Shown in pieces: positions 7,353-15,207 of a stretch of 16,479 nucleotides of DNA. The notes beneath the pieces were generated by a model, which searched no databases, was not told where the DNA came from, and saw nothing but the letters and a program-made list of their open reading frames with translations. Position numbers and translations under genes: made by a program. This DNA is from Acidimicrobiales bacterium (GTDB lineage: Bacteria; Actinomycetota; Acidimicrobiia; Acidimicrobiales; Poriferisodaliceae). The stretch's first letter is position 1. Every line of letters begins with the position of its first letter. The stretch spans positions 1 to 16,479 of the forward strand of contig JAHDHM010000022.1 in the NCBI GenBank assembly GCA_020631315.1, written 5' to 3'.

Positions 7353-9098
7353 ATGACCATGCGATCCGACTACTGCGGCACGCTCGGCACCGACGACATC
7401 GGCCGCACCGTGACCGTGTGCGGCTGGGTGTCGAAGCGTCGCGAGCACGGCGAGCACCTCGCGTTCGTCGACCTCCGCGATCACACCGGCATCGTCCAGT
7501 GCGTCGTCGACCACGCCCACGACATCCGCTCCGAGTACGTGCTGGCCATCACCGGCACCGTGCGCGCCCGCCCCGACGAGACGGTCAACGAGAACCTCGC
7601 CACCGGTCAGATCGAGATCGGTGAAGCCACCGTCGAGGTGCTGTCGGCCTCCGAGCCGCCGCCGTTCCAGATCGATGGTCGCGTCGACGTCGACGAGACC
7701 ATCCGCATCCGCCACCGTTACCTCGACCTGCGCAACAGTCGGATGCAGAAGAACCTGCGGACACGTGCCAAGTTCAACTCCGCGGTGCGCAGCGCGATGG
7801 AGGCCCAGAACTTCGTCGAGGTCGAGACGCCGATGCTCATCGCGTCGACCCCTGAGGGTGCCCGCGACTTCGTGGTGCCGAGCCGTCTGCATCCCGGCAA
7901 CTTCTACGCCCTGCCGCAGAGCCCGCAGCTGTTCAAGCAGCTGTGCATGGTCGGCGGCCTCGATCGCTACTACCAGATCGCCCGTTGTCTTCGCGATGAG
8001 GACCTGCGTGCCGATCGTCAGTTCGAGTTCGTGCAGCTCGACATGGAGATGAGCTTCGCCTCGGGCGCCGACGTGCGGGCGACCATCTCCGAAGCGATGG
8101 CGTCGGCAGTGGAGGAACTGACCGGCGATCGCCCCACGCACTTCCCCGAGATGACGTGGCTCGACGCCATGAACCGTTACGGCTCGGACAAGCCCGACGT
8201 CCGCTTCGGCATGGAGCTGGCCGAACTCACGGACCTGTTCTCCGAGACGGACTTCAAGGCGTTCCAAGCCTCGTGCATCAAGGGCATCTGCGCCAAGGGC
8301 GTCGCCGACGACCTCGGACGCAACAAGCTCGACCAGCTCACCGACAAGGCCAAGTCCTGGGGCGCCAAGGGTCTCGTGTGGATGAAGGTCGGCGAGAACG
8401 GTGAGGTCTCCTCGCCGGTCGCCAAGTTCATGTCCGAGTCCGAGATCGCCGGCGTGCTCGAGCGCCTCGGCGCCGAAGCCGGCGACGTGTGCTTCCTCGT
8501 CGCCGACGACTGGCGCCGCACCGTGCACGTGCTCGGCCTGCTCCGTCTGGAGCTCGGTCGGCCGCCGGTCAACCAGGGCGGCCTGCACTTCCTGTGGGTC
8601 GTGGACTTCCCGCTGTTCGAGGACGTCGACGACAACGGCAACCCGGTCTCGACCCACCATCCGTTCACCATGCCGCACGCCGACGACCTCCACCTGCTCG
8701 AGGAGGCCAAGGACGACCCGCAGCGCCTGCTCGACGTGCGGTCCGACGCCTACGACCTCGTGCTGAACGGCTGGGAGCTCGGTTCGGGCTCGGTCCGAAT
8801 CCACCGTGGCGACATCCAGCAGCAGATCTTCGACCTGCTCGGGATCGGCCCGGAGGAAGCCCAGCGCAAGTTCGGCTTCCTGCTCGACGCGTTCCGCTAC
8901 GGCCCGCCGCCGCACGCCGGTTTCGCGTTCGGCATGGACCGCGTGATCGCACTGCTGTCGGGTGAGGAGAACATCCGCGAGGTCATCGCCTACCCGAAGA
9001 CCCAGTCCGGCGCCGATCCGCTCACCAACGCGCCGACGGCCATCGACGACGCCCAGCTCGACGAACTCGGCCTTCGCGTCCTTCCGCCGCCGGAGTGA
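7353..9098 (+). CDS. aspS: Aspartate--tRNA ligase, bacterial type (possibly non-discriminating)
   Basis: This class II synthetase charges tRNA-Asp and, in non-discriminating forms, also tRNA-Asn for later amidation by GatCAB. ATG 7353 follows GAGGA (7342-7346) at a 6-base spacing; ATG 7359 is an alternative. The 581-residue protein has the N-terminal OB-fold anticodon domain, TPEGARDFVVPSR, QSPQLFKQL, motif 2 RCLRDEDLRADRQ starting at Arg211, a bacterial GAD insertion domain in the middle, motif 3 GFAFGMDR (523-530) and a terminal YPKTQSGADPLT block. His32 occupies the position of His31 in Pseudomonas aeruginosa AspRS, a marker of relaxed tRNA specificity, but Glu76 stands where that enzyme has Gly82. 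Specificity is therefore uncertain. The 113-base gap after hisS has a TTGACG at 7270-7275 but no matching -10. Confidence 0.95.
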   Translation: MTMRSDYCGTLGTDDIGRTVTVCGWVSKRREHGEHLAFVDLRDHTGIVQCVVDHAHDIRSEYVLAITGTVRARPDETVNENLATGQIEIGEATVEVLSASEPPPFQIDGRVDVDETIRIRHRYLDLRNSRMQKNLRTRAKFNSAVRSAMEAQNFVEVETPMLIASTPEGARDFVVPSRLHPGNFYALPQSPQLFKQLCMVGGLDRYYQIARCLRDEDLRADRQFEFVQLDMEMSFASGADVRATISEAMASAVEELTGDRPTHFPEMTWLDAMNRYGSDKPDVRFGMELAELTDLFSETDFKAFQASCIKGICAKGVADDLGRNKLDQLTDKAKSWGAKGLVWMKVGENGEVSSPVAKFMSESEIAGVLERLGAEAGDVCFLVADDWRRTVHVLGLLRLELGRPPVNQGGLHFLWVVDFPLFEDVDDNGNPVSTHHPFTMPHADDLHLLEEAKDDPQRLLDVRSDAYDLVLNGWELGSGSVRIHRGDIQQQIFDLLGIGPEEAQRKFGFLLDAFRYGPPPHAGFAFGMDRVIALLSGEENIREVIAYPKTQSGADPLTNAPTAIDDAQLDELGLRVLPPPE

Positions 9099-10048
9099 CC
9101 TCATCTGCCGACGACACGGCGGGCGTGCTGCAGCGCGCCCGCCGGTCGTTGCGTCGGCGCCTGTCACGACGAGTGGCACCCGAGCGTCCGCCGGCGACCC
9201 ATCCTCCCGAGGTCGAGCTGGCAGGCGAGGCGTTCGCCGTGTCGGTCGCGCCCGACATCGAGCTGCGCGGCACCGTCGTCCGGGGTCAGGGTTCAGCGTC
9301 AGCGCCGACGGTCGTGTTCTGTCACTGCTGGACGGGTCGCCGTCAGTTCTGGCACGCCACCGCTCGACTGCTGGTGGAGCAGGGCCATGACGTCGTCGTC
9401 ATCGACCATCGAGGTCACGGCGAATCTCCCCTCGGCGACGAGCCGATCCTCATCGAGACGCTGAGCGCAGACCTCGACCGGGTGCTCGACGAGCTCGAGC
9501 TGGGACGGGTCGTGCTCGTCGGACACAGCCAAGGCGGAGCGATCGCGTCCCACCGCACCAGCACTGGCGACGGTCGCGTGGCTGGCCTCGTCATCGTCGC
9601 CAGCGCGGCGAAGTTCGTGTCGGGCCGCCTGCGCCCGGCGCGTGGTGTGGCCCGACGGGTGATGGGCAGTCGTACGGTCGAGCGGGTCATGGCGACCCGC
9701 CTCGGTCGCCCCCTGGTGCGCCAGACGCTCGGCCGCCGCCCCGACCCGGCGGCGGTCGACGCCACGATCGACGCGTACCGAGGCACGCCTCGCCAGTCGG
9801 TCGCAGCGCACTTCGACGCCGTTGTCGAGTTCGACCTGCGCGACCGCCTCGACGCGATCACGGTGCCGACCGCGGTCGCAGTGGGGACACGGGACCGGCT
9901 GACGCCACGACGTCGTGCTCGTCAGATCGTCGAGGGAGTTCCGCACGCGACCATGACGGTGTGGGACGGGGCGGGGCACATGCTGCCCCTCGAACGGCCC
10001 GATGAGCTGGCCGACCTGATCGCAGGAGTCGTCGCCGACGTCGGCTGA
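9095..10048 (+). CDS. Alpha/beta-fold hydrolase, substrate unknown
   Basis: The 317-residue product is an alpha/beta-hydrolase with a complete apparent triad: Ser145 in the nucleophile elbow GHSQGG (143-148), Asp267 in GTRDRLTP, and His295 in DGAGHMLPLE. HCWTG (77-81) is the oxyanion-hole loop, where HGW/HGF is usual, and VVIDHRGHGES is the typical strand-loop after it. The first 40 residues are Arg-rich with no signal peptide, so it is probably cytoplasmic. The GTG start overlaps the aspS stop (GTGA 9095-9098), indicating coupled translation. The family includes esterases, lipases, epoxide hydrolases and haloperoxidases; nothing here selects among them. No functional link to AspRS is evident. 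Confidence 0.85.
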   Translation: MTSSADDTAGVLQRARRSLRRRLSRRVAPERPPATHPPEVELAGEAFAVSVAPDIELRGTVVRGQGSASAPTVVFCHCWTGRRQFWHATARLLVEQGHDVVVIDHRGHGESPLGDEPILIETLSADLDRVLDELELGRVVLVGHSQGGAIASHRTSTGDGRVAGLVIVASAAKFVSGRLRPARGVARRVMGSRTVERVMATRLGRPLVRQTLGRRPDPAAVDATIDAYRGTPRQSVAAHFDAVVEFDLRDRLDAITVPTAVAVGTRDRLTPRRRARQIVEGVPHATMTVWDGAGHMLPLERPDELADLIAGVVADVG

Positions 10049-10055
10049 GTGGCGA

Positions 10056-10061
10056 TAGGTT
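10056..10061 (+). promoter_or_regulatory. Putative -10 hexamer TAGGTT upstream of rarA
   Basis: TAGGTT (TANNNT form) starts 8 bases after the hydrolase stop and ends exactly 8 bases before the rarA ATG at 10070. This would start transcription at about the start codon, giving a leaderless mRNA. No clear -35 element is visible. The same 8-base spacing occurs before the DUF948 gene and alaS. Confidence 0.4.
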
Positions 10062-10069
10062 GCCGCGGC

Positions 10070-11431
10070 ATGGCTGACGACCTGTTCGCCTCGGCGGCCG
10101 AGGACCGCATCGCCCAACGCGCCCCGCTGGCGGCGCGCCTGCGGCCGCGTTCGCTCGATGACGTCGTGGGCCAGCGGCACCTGCTCGGCCAGGGCAAACC
10201 GCTTCGACGGCTCATCGAGGCCGATCGGCTGACCTCGATCATCCTCTGGGGCCCTCCCGGCTGTGGCAAGACGACGTTGTCGAAGCTCATCGCCCGCCAC
10301 ACCTCGAAGGAGTTCGTGACCCTCTCGGCGGTGTCCGCCTCGGTGAAGGACGTTCGTGAGGTCATCGCCGGTGCCCGGCAGCGGCTCGGGGAGCGTGGTG
10401 TCGGCACGATCCTGTTCCTCGACGAGGTGCACCGGTTCAACAAGAGCCAGCAGGACGCGCTGTTGCCGTCGGTCGAGGACGGGTTGCTCGTGCTCATCGG
10501 CGCCACCACCGAGAATCCGTACTTCGAGGTCAACGCGCCGTTGTTGAGCAGGTCGAACCTGTTCCGCCTGGCTGCCCTCGGACCCGACGACGTGGTCCAG
10601 GTGCTCGAGAAGGCCGTCGGGCTCGAAGGGATGACCGCAGAGCGCGATGCGCTCGATCATCTCGCAGTGCGCGCCGACGGCGACGCCCGCAGGGCCCTGA
10701 CCGCCCTCGAAGTGGCGATGGTGCTCGCCCAGTCCGATGGCGTCGAACGTGTCGAGCTGCACCACGCCGAGGACGCGCTCGACAGCCGAGCCCTGCAGTA
10801 CGGCGCCGACGAGCACTACGACGTCGTGTCCGCCTTCATCAAGAGCATCCGGGGGAGCGACCCCGACGCCGGGCTCTACTGGCTGGCGCGCATGGTCGAA
10901 GCCGGCGAGGACGCCCGCTTCATCGCCCGGCGGCTGGTGATCCTGGCCAGCGAGGACATCGGCATGGCCGACCCGATGGCCATGGTCGTGGCCAACGCAG
11001 CGGCCCATGCCGTCGAGTTCGTCGGTCTGCCCGAAGCCGGCCACAACCTGGCGCAGGCGGTCGTCCACCTGGCGACGGCACCGAAATCGAACCGGACCGC
11101 GGTCGGTTGGTGGTCGGCGATGTCGGACGTGAAGGCCGGCAAGGGTCGCGAGGTGCCGAAGCATCTCCGCGACGCCCACTACTCCGGTGCTGCGAAGCTC
11201 GGACACGGCAAGGGGTACCAGTATCCGCACGACGCCGAGTCGGGCTACGTCGAGCAGCAGTACCGGCCGGCCGAGGTCGCCGAGGTGACGTACTACGACC
11301 CGTCGCCCCATGGCTTCGAGGGCGAGGTGCGCCGGCGCCTGGCGAACCGGGGCACCTCACCGGTCGAGCCGGTGGACGACACATCACCGGCAGGGCCGGT
11401 GGACGACACAGCTCTGGACGAGAGCAGCTGA
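10070..11431 (+). CDS. rarA: Replication-associated recombination protein RarA (MgsA/WRNIP1 family AAA+ ATPase)
   Basis: RarA is a clamp-loader-like AAA+ ATPase that acts at stalled replication forks. ATG 10070 (MADDLFASA) is chosen over the GTG at 10049 because conservation begins there and the upstream codons overlap the probable promoter. The 453-residue protein has Walker A GPPGCGKTT (61-69), Walker B LFLDEVHRFNKSQQDALLP (DEVH at 118-121), sensor 1 TTEN (146-149), LLSR (158-161) as probable Arg finger, and the C-terminal tetramerisation region with NAAAHAVEFVGLPE and KAGKGREVPKHLRD. The last 26 or so residues are a low-complexity acidic tail made partly by a 27-bp DNA duplication. No strong ribosome-binding site precedes the ATG. 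Confidence 0.95.
   Translation: MADDLFASAAEDRIAQRAPLAARLRPRSLDDVVGQRHLLGQGKPLRRLIEADRLTSIILWGPPGCGKTTLSKLIARHTSKEFVTLSAVSASVKDVREVIAGARQRLGERGVGTILFLDEVHRFNKSQQDALLPSVEDGLLVLIGATTENPYFEVNAPLLSRSNLFRLAALGPDDVVQVLEKAVGLEGMTAERDALDHLAVRADGDARRALTALEVAMVLAQSDGVERVELHHAEDALDSRALQYGADEHYDVVSAFIKSIRGSDPDAGLYWLARMVEAGEDARFIARRLVILASEDIGMADPMAMVVANAAAHAVEFVGLPEAGHNLAQAVVHLATAPKSNRTAVGWWSAMSDVKAGKGREVPKHLRDAHYSGAAKLGHGKGYQYPHDAESGYVEQQYRPAEVAEVTYYDPSPHGFEGEVRRRLANRGTSPVEPVDDTSPAGPVDDTALDESS
11357..11410 (+). repeat. 27-bp imperfect direct duplication in the 3' end of rarA
   Basis: Two adjacent 27-base units (11357-11383 and 11384-11410) share TCACCGG at the start and GCCGGTGGACGACACA at the end, differing mainly in the middle. 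The length is nine codons, so the frame is kept, and the tail encodes two similar peptides, SPVEPVDDT and SPAGPVDDT. It lies beyond the conserved RarA domains. Confidence 0.85.
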
Positions 11432-11439
11432 GGGGCCAG

Positions 11440-11445
11440 TAGCCT
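11440..11445 (+). promoter_or_regulatory. Putative -10 hexamer TAGCCT upstream of the DUF948-like gene
   Basis: TAGCCT ends exactly 8 bases before ATG 11454, as at rarA and alaS. TGGACG at 11415-11420 matches four of six bases of a TTGACA -35 box, at a longish 19-base spacing. The 12-mer TAGCCTCTCGGG here also occurs upstream of yajC (246-257). Confidence 0.4.
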
Positions 11446-11453
11446 CTCGGGAC

Positions 11454-11816
11454 ATGTCCGCCGCCGACCTCGCCGCCGTCGTCGTCACGATCGCTGCCGT
11501 GGCCGCTGTCACCGCGCTGGTGATGGTGCTCGTGAGCCTGCAGCGCACGTTGGTCGACCTGCGTGACGCTGCACGGGCGTTGCTCGACGAGGCCGTGCCG
11601 GCGGTGATCGATCTTCGAGACACCGTGGACCGGGCCGACGGTGATCTCGACCGCCTCGACTCGGTGCTCGGCACGGCCGAGACGCTGTCGGGCACGGTCG
11701 AGTCAGCGAGCCGGGTCGCGAACGCGACGGTGACGACACCGGCGATCAAGACGCGTGCGGCGATGTCGGGTGTCAGGGGAGTGGCCCGAGGTCTTCTTCG
11801 GAGGTCGGCGAAGTGA
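11454..11816 (+). CDS. DUF948-like small membrane-anchored protein
   Basis: The 120-residue product has one N-terminal membrane helix (about 5-28, rich in Ala and Val) followed by a helical, probably coiled-coil stretch with repeated Leu/Val spacing (about 29-85) and a basic C-terminus. This is the architecture of DUF948 proteins, whose function is unknown. Actinobacteria commonly carry such a gene, followed by a second small protein, just before alaS, and that is the arrangement here. ATG 11454 is chosen because it begins the hydrophobic segment and lies 8 bases after a -10-like hexamer; the frame upstream overlaps rarA. Its stop overlaps the next start (GTGA 11813-11816), so the two are probably translated together. 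Confidence 0.7.
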   Translation: MSAADLAAVVVTIAAVAAVTALVMVLVSLQRTLVDLRDAARALLDEAVPAVIDLRDTVDRADGDLDRLDSVLGTAETLSGTVESASRVANATVTTPAIKTRAAMSGVRGVARGLLRRSAK

Positions 11817-12037
11817 TCAAACGTCTCGTGTGGATGGGCTTCGGGGCCGTGCTCGGCGCGTCGGGCTGGTCGTACACGAACCGCCGGGTGAAGGCGGTCG
11901 TCGATCGCTACGCCCCCGAAGAGGTGCGCAACCGACTCGCGGACCGAGCGCGTGCTGCGGGCACCGGTGTGAAGGCCGCCCTCGACGAGGGCCGCGCCGC
12001 CATGGCGGACAAAGAGCGAGAACTCAGAAGTCGTTAG
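11813..12037 (+). CDS. Small membrane-associated protein, DUF6167-like
   Basis: This 74-residue protein has a short N-terminal hydrophobic segment (IKRLVWMGFGAVLGASGW), followed by an amphipathic, charged helix containing NRRVKAVVDRYAPEEV and ending KERELRSR. Size, layout and place between a DUF948 gene and alaS resemble the DUF6167 proteins of Streptomyces and relatives, which have no known function; the match is by eye. GTG 11813 overlaps the previous stop and has a good GGAGG (11800-11804) 8 bases upstream. The hydrophobic segment is marginal for a full membrane span. A 78-base gap separates it from alaS. Confidence 0.7.
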   Translation: MIKRLVWMGFGAVLGASGWSYTNRRVKAVVDRYAPEEVRNRLADRARAAGTGVKAALDEGRAAMADKERELRSR

Positions 12038-12101
12038 CTCCAGCGTCGCGGCGATGGGACCAGCACAGCGAACTCCTCGGAGGAGGGTGGGTGCCGCACG
12101 G

Positions 12102-12107
12102 TAGGAT
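12102..12107 (+). promoter_or_regulatory. Putative -10 hexamer TAGGAT upstream of alaS
   Basis: TAGGAT ends exactly 8 bases before ATG 12116, the same geometry as rarA and the DUF948 gene. The AGGA inside it could instead act as a ribosome-binding site at 9-base spacing, so the two readings compete. No -35 element is evident. Confidence 0.4.
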
Positions 12108-12115
12108 CGCCCGCT

Positions 12116-14731
12116 ATGAACAGTGCCGAGTTGCGCAAGGCGTTCACCGACTTCTGGGCTGAGCGAGAGCATCAGGTCCGGGCGTCGGCGAGCCTCATTC
12201 CCCACGAGCCGACCCTGCTGTTCACGGTCGCGGGCATGGTGCCGTTCATGCCGTACTTCCTCGGTGAGGAGGTGCCGCCGACGAAGCGGATGGCGACCAT
12301 CCAGAAGTGTGTGCGAGCCGGTGGCAAGCACAACGATCTCGACGACATCGGTCGCACGAACCGTCATTTCACGTTCTTCGAGATGATGGGCAACTTCAGC
12401 TTCGGCGACTACTTCAAGCCCGACGCCATTCCGTGGGCCTGGGAGTTCGTCACCGAGGTGTTGGGCCTCGACCCGGATCGTCTGTGGATCACGGTCCACG
12501 TCAGCGACGACGACGCCGAGGAGATCTGGAAGACGAAGGTCGGCATCCCCGCCGATCGCATCCAGCGTCTCGACAAGGACAACTGGTGGGCCGCTGGTGA
12601 CACCGGTCCGTGTGGTCCGTGCAGCGAGATCTTCTACGACCTCGGTCCCGAGCACGGTGAGGACGGCGGCCCTGCCCACGGCGGCGAGGAGCGCTTCGTC
12701 GAGATCTGGAACCTCGTGTTCATGCAGTTCGCCCGCGACGCGTCGGGTGAGTTGAACGATCTGCCGGCCACCGGTATCGACACCGGTGCCGGTCTCGAGC
12801 GGATCCTGACGATCCTCCAGGGCGTCGAGACGGCCTGGGACATCGACACGTTCGATTCGCTGCTGACGGCCGCTGAGGGCATCACCGGCGTGCAGCGCGG
12901 CACCGATCCCGAGCTCGACGTGTCGCTGCGGATCTTCGCCGATCACGCCCGCACCACCACGTTCCTCATCTCCGACGGTGTGTTTCCGTCGAACGAGGAC
13001 CGCGGCTACGTGCTGCGCCGCATCATCCGCCGTGCCGTGCGCCATGCGTGGGTGCTCGGTGTCGAGGACGCGGTCATGCCGCAGTTGGTCGCTGCGGTCG
13101 TCGAGACGATGGGCGACGCCTATCCCGACATCGTCGCCAACCAGGGCTTCATCACCGACGTCGTGCGTCGCGAGGAGGAGCGGTTCCGCAAGACCCTCGC
13201 GACCGGCTCCGACATCCTCGATCGTGCGCTCGCCGACATCGGCGAGGGCGAGCCGCTGCCGGGCTCGGTCGCGTTCCAGCTGCACGACACCTACGGCTTC
13301 CCGGTCGAGCTGACCGAGGAGATCCTGCGCGAGCGTGGCGTCGAGCTCGATCGTGCCGGTTTCGACTCGGCCATGACCGACCAGCAGGAGCGGGCCCGCG
13401 CCGCACAGTCGAAGAACGTCGGTGGTGGTTCCGAGGCCTACCGCGAGCTGCTCGAGCAGTTCGGCCTCACCGAGTTCGACCGCGACCGTGCCTCGACCGA
13501 GGGTCGCGTCCTGGCCGTGCTGCCGATCAACGACAAGGAGGGCCAGCCGGTCCTCGTCGACGGTTCGCCACAGGTCGAAATCTTCCTCGACCGCACCACC
13601 TTCTACGCCGAAGGTGGTGGCCAGGTCGGCGACACCGGCACCATCACCACCGAGACGGGTACGGCCACGGTCACCGACACCACCCACGCCGTGCAGGGCC
13701 TGCACCGCCACGTCGCCACCATCGACGGCGAGATCACGCCGGGTCAGACGGCGGCGACCGACGTCGACTGGGACCGTCGTGCTGCGATCCGTCGCAACCA
13801 CACCGGCACCCACATCCTCCACTGGGCGCTGCGCAAGGTGCTCGGCGAGCACGTGCAGCAGGCCGGTTCGCTGGTCGAGCCGGAGCGGCTGCGTTTCGAC
13901 TTCAGCCACTTCGAGGCGGTCACGCCCGAACAACTCGCCGAGATCGAGGATCTCGTGAACGGCGAGGTGTTGGCCAACCAGCACTGCCACCACTACGAGA
14001 CGTCGATGGAGGAGGCCCAGGAGGCCGGCGCCATCGCGTTCTTCGGTGACAAGTACGGCGACACCGTCCGGGTGCTCCAGGCCGGTGACAACTCGATCGA
14101 GCTCTGTGGCGGCACGCACGTCAAGGCGCTGGGCGACATCGGCCACCTGCGCATCGTGTCGGAGTCGAGCATCGGTTCGAACCTGCGCCGTGTCGAGGCC
14201 GTCACCGGGCAGGCCACGGTCGAGCGCCTCCGCGCCGACGAGGACATCCTGCGCGACCTGGCCGACCTGCTGGCGACCTCGCCCGAGCAGCTCGGTGAGG
14301 TGGTCCGTCGCAAGCTCGACGAGACCAAGTCGCTCCAGAAGGAGATCAAGTCGCTGCAGCAGCAGGCGGCCGCCGGCAAGGCGAGCGACCTCGTCAGCCA
14401 GGCCGTCGATGGTGTGATCGTCGCTCGTGTCGATGGCCTCGACCGCGACACCCTGCGGGACATGGCTGCCGCGGCTCGCGACGCCGAAGGTGTCGACGCC
14501 GTCGTGCTCGCCGGTCAGGGCGAGAAGGGCGGCGTGGTGCTCATCTCGGCCGTCGTGCCCGACGGTCGTTTCATCGCCGCCGACCTCATCGACGACGCGG
14601 CCAAGACCGTGCAGGGTGGCTTCGGTCGCCGCGGTGATCCGCCGCTCATCGTCGCCGGCGGCAAGAACGTCGACGGTATCGACGACGCGCTCGACCAGGC
14701 CCGTGCGGCCGCGGGAATCGCCGGCAGCTGA
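12116..14731 (+). CDS. alaS: Alanine--tRNA ligase (AlaRS)
   Basis: AlaRS charges tRNA-Ala and removes misattached Ser/Gly through its editing domain. The 871-residue protein is full length. The catalytic domain (about 1-240) has TVAGMVPFMPYF, KCVRAGGKHNDLDDIG and FFEMMGNFSFGDYFK. A helical tRNA-recognition domain follows (about 240-460), then the editing domain (about 470-700) with HTGTH (His562, His566) and CGGTH (Cys664, His668), the four zinc-binding/editing residues. HTGTH replaces the usual HTATH. A short coiled coil (about 722-755) joins the C-terminal oligomerisation (C-Ala) domain. The upstream 78-base gap holds a -10-like hexamer. The stop overlaps the ruvX start by one base (TGATG). 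Long antisense reading frames opposite this gene are codon-bias shadows. Confidence 0.97.
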   Translation: MNSAELRKAFTDFWAEREHQVRASASLIPHEPTLLFTVAGMVPFMPYFLGEEVPPTKRMATIQKCVRAGGKHNDLDDIGRTNRHFTFFEMMGNFSFGDYFKPDAIPWAWEFVTEVLGLDPDRLWITVHVSDDDAEEIWKTKVGIPADRIQRLDKDNWWAAGDTGPCGPCSEIFYDLGPEHGEDGGPAHGGEERFVEIWNLVFMQFARDASGELNDLPATGIDTGAGLERILTILQGVETAWDIDTFDSLLTAAEGITGVQRGTDPELDVSLRIFADHARTTTFLISDGVFPSNEDRGYVLRRIIRRAVRHAWVLGVEDAVMPQLVAAVVETMGDAYPDIVANQGFITDVVRREEERFRKTLATGSDILDRALADIGEGEPLPGSVAFQLHDTYGFPVELTEEILRERGVELDRAGFDSAMTDQQERARAAQSKNVGGGSEAYRELLEQFGLTEFDRDRASTEGRVLAVLPINDKEGQPVLVDGSPQVEIFLDRTTFYAEGGGQVGDTGTITTETGTATVTDTTHAVQGLHRHVATIDGEITPGQTAATDVDWDRRAAIRRNHTGTHILHWALRKVLGEHVQQAGSLVEPERLRFDFSHFEAVTPEQLAEIEDLVNGEVLANQHCHHYETSMEEAQEAGAIAFFGDKYGDTVRVLQAGDNSIELCGGTHVKALGDIGHLRIVSESSIGSNLRRVEAVTGQATVERLRADEDILRDLADLLATSPEQLGEVVRRKLDETKSLQKEIKSLQQQAAAGKASDLVSQAVDGVIVARVDGLDRDTLRDMAAAARDAEGVDAVVLAGQGEKGGVVLISAVVPDGRFIAADLIDDAAKTVQGGFGRRGDPPLIVAGGKNVDGIDDALDQARAAAGIAGS

Positions 14732-15207
14732 TGGTCCGCGCCGTCGGGATCGATCTCGGCTCGAAACGCATCGGTGTTGCGCTCTCGAACTCCGAGGGCA
14801 CCTTGGCGACCCCGTACGACACCGTCGAGCGGACCAAGGACCGACAGGGCGACCATCGCAAGCTCCGACTGCTCGTCGAGGAGGCCGAGGCCGAGATCGT
14901 CGTGGTCGGGTTGCCGCGGTCGCTCGACGGTTCGCTCGGACCTCAGGCCCGCAAGTACGAGGCCGAGGCCACCGAGCTCGGCCGGCGCCTGGGCGTCCCC
15001 GTGGTCGTGCACGACGAGCGGTTCACCACCGTCACCGCGGAGCGGGCCTTGATGGAAGCCGATCTCGACGGCAAGGCCCGCCGCAAGGTCATCGACAAGG
15101 TCGCTGCGGCCGTCATGCTGCAGGACTGGCTCGACGGTCGACGCGACCGCGACGACGCCCGGCATGACGATGATCGTGGTGGCCGATCAGCGACAATGGA
15201 CCGGTGA
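14731..15207 (+). CDS. ruvX: Holliday junction resolvase-like protein RuvX (YqgF family)
   Basis: YqgF/RuvX proteins have an RNase H-like fold; proposed roles are pre-16S rRNA 5'-end processing and Holliday junction resolution. Conserved blocks present are GIDLGSKRIGVA with Asp8, VVGLPRSLDGSLG (58-70), DERFTT (95-100) and KVIDKVAAAVMLQDWL with Asp122. The core ends near residue 136. The remaining 22 residues are a disordered Arg/Asp-rich tail. ATG 14731 shares its A with the alaS stop, and the stop overlaps mltG as GTGA, so alaS-ruvX-mltG are tightly linked. At 158 residues it is typical, slightly long because of the tail. Confidence 0.93.
   Translation: MVRAVGIDLGSKRIGVALSNSEGTLATPYDTVERTKDRQGDHRKLRLLVEEAEAEIVVVGLPRSLDGSLGPQARKYEAEATELGRRLGVPVVVHDERFTTVTAERALMEADLDGKARRKVIDKVAAAVMLQDWLDGRRDRDDARHDDDRGGRSATMDR

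Noticed and set aside
10049..10069. GTG 10049 as the start of rarA.
   Set aside because: The extra seven residues are not typical of RarA and overlap the probable -10 hexamer; ATG 10070 fits the family.
11384..14146. A 920-codon open frame on the - strand opposite alaS and the small membrane genes; similar long antisense frames lie opposite aspS, rel, hisS, rarA and mltG.
   Set aside because: They mirror the third-position G/C bias of strongly conserved + strand genes, have no recognisable domains and are low-complexity (His/Asp/Arg/Val-rich).
15192..15206. GACAAT 6 bases before the mltG GTG as another leaderless promoter.
   Set aside because: It lacks the first T of TANNNT, lies within ruvX coding sequence, and mltG is already explained by the GTGA overlap with ruvX.
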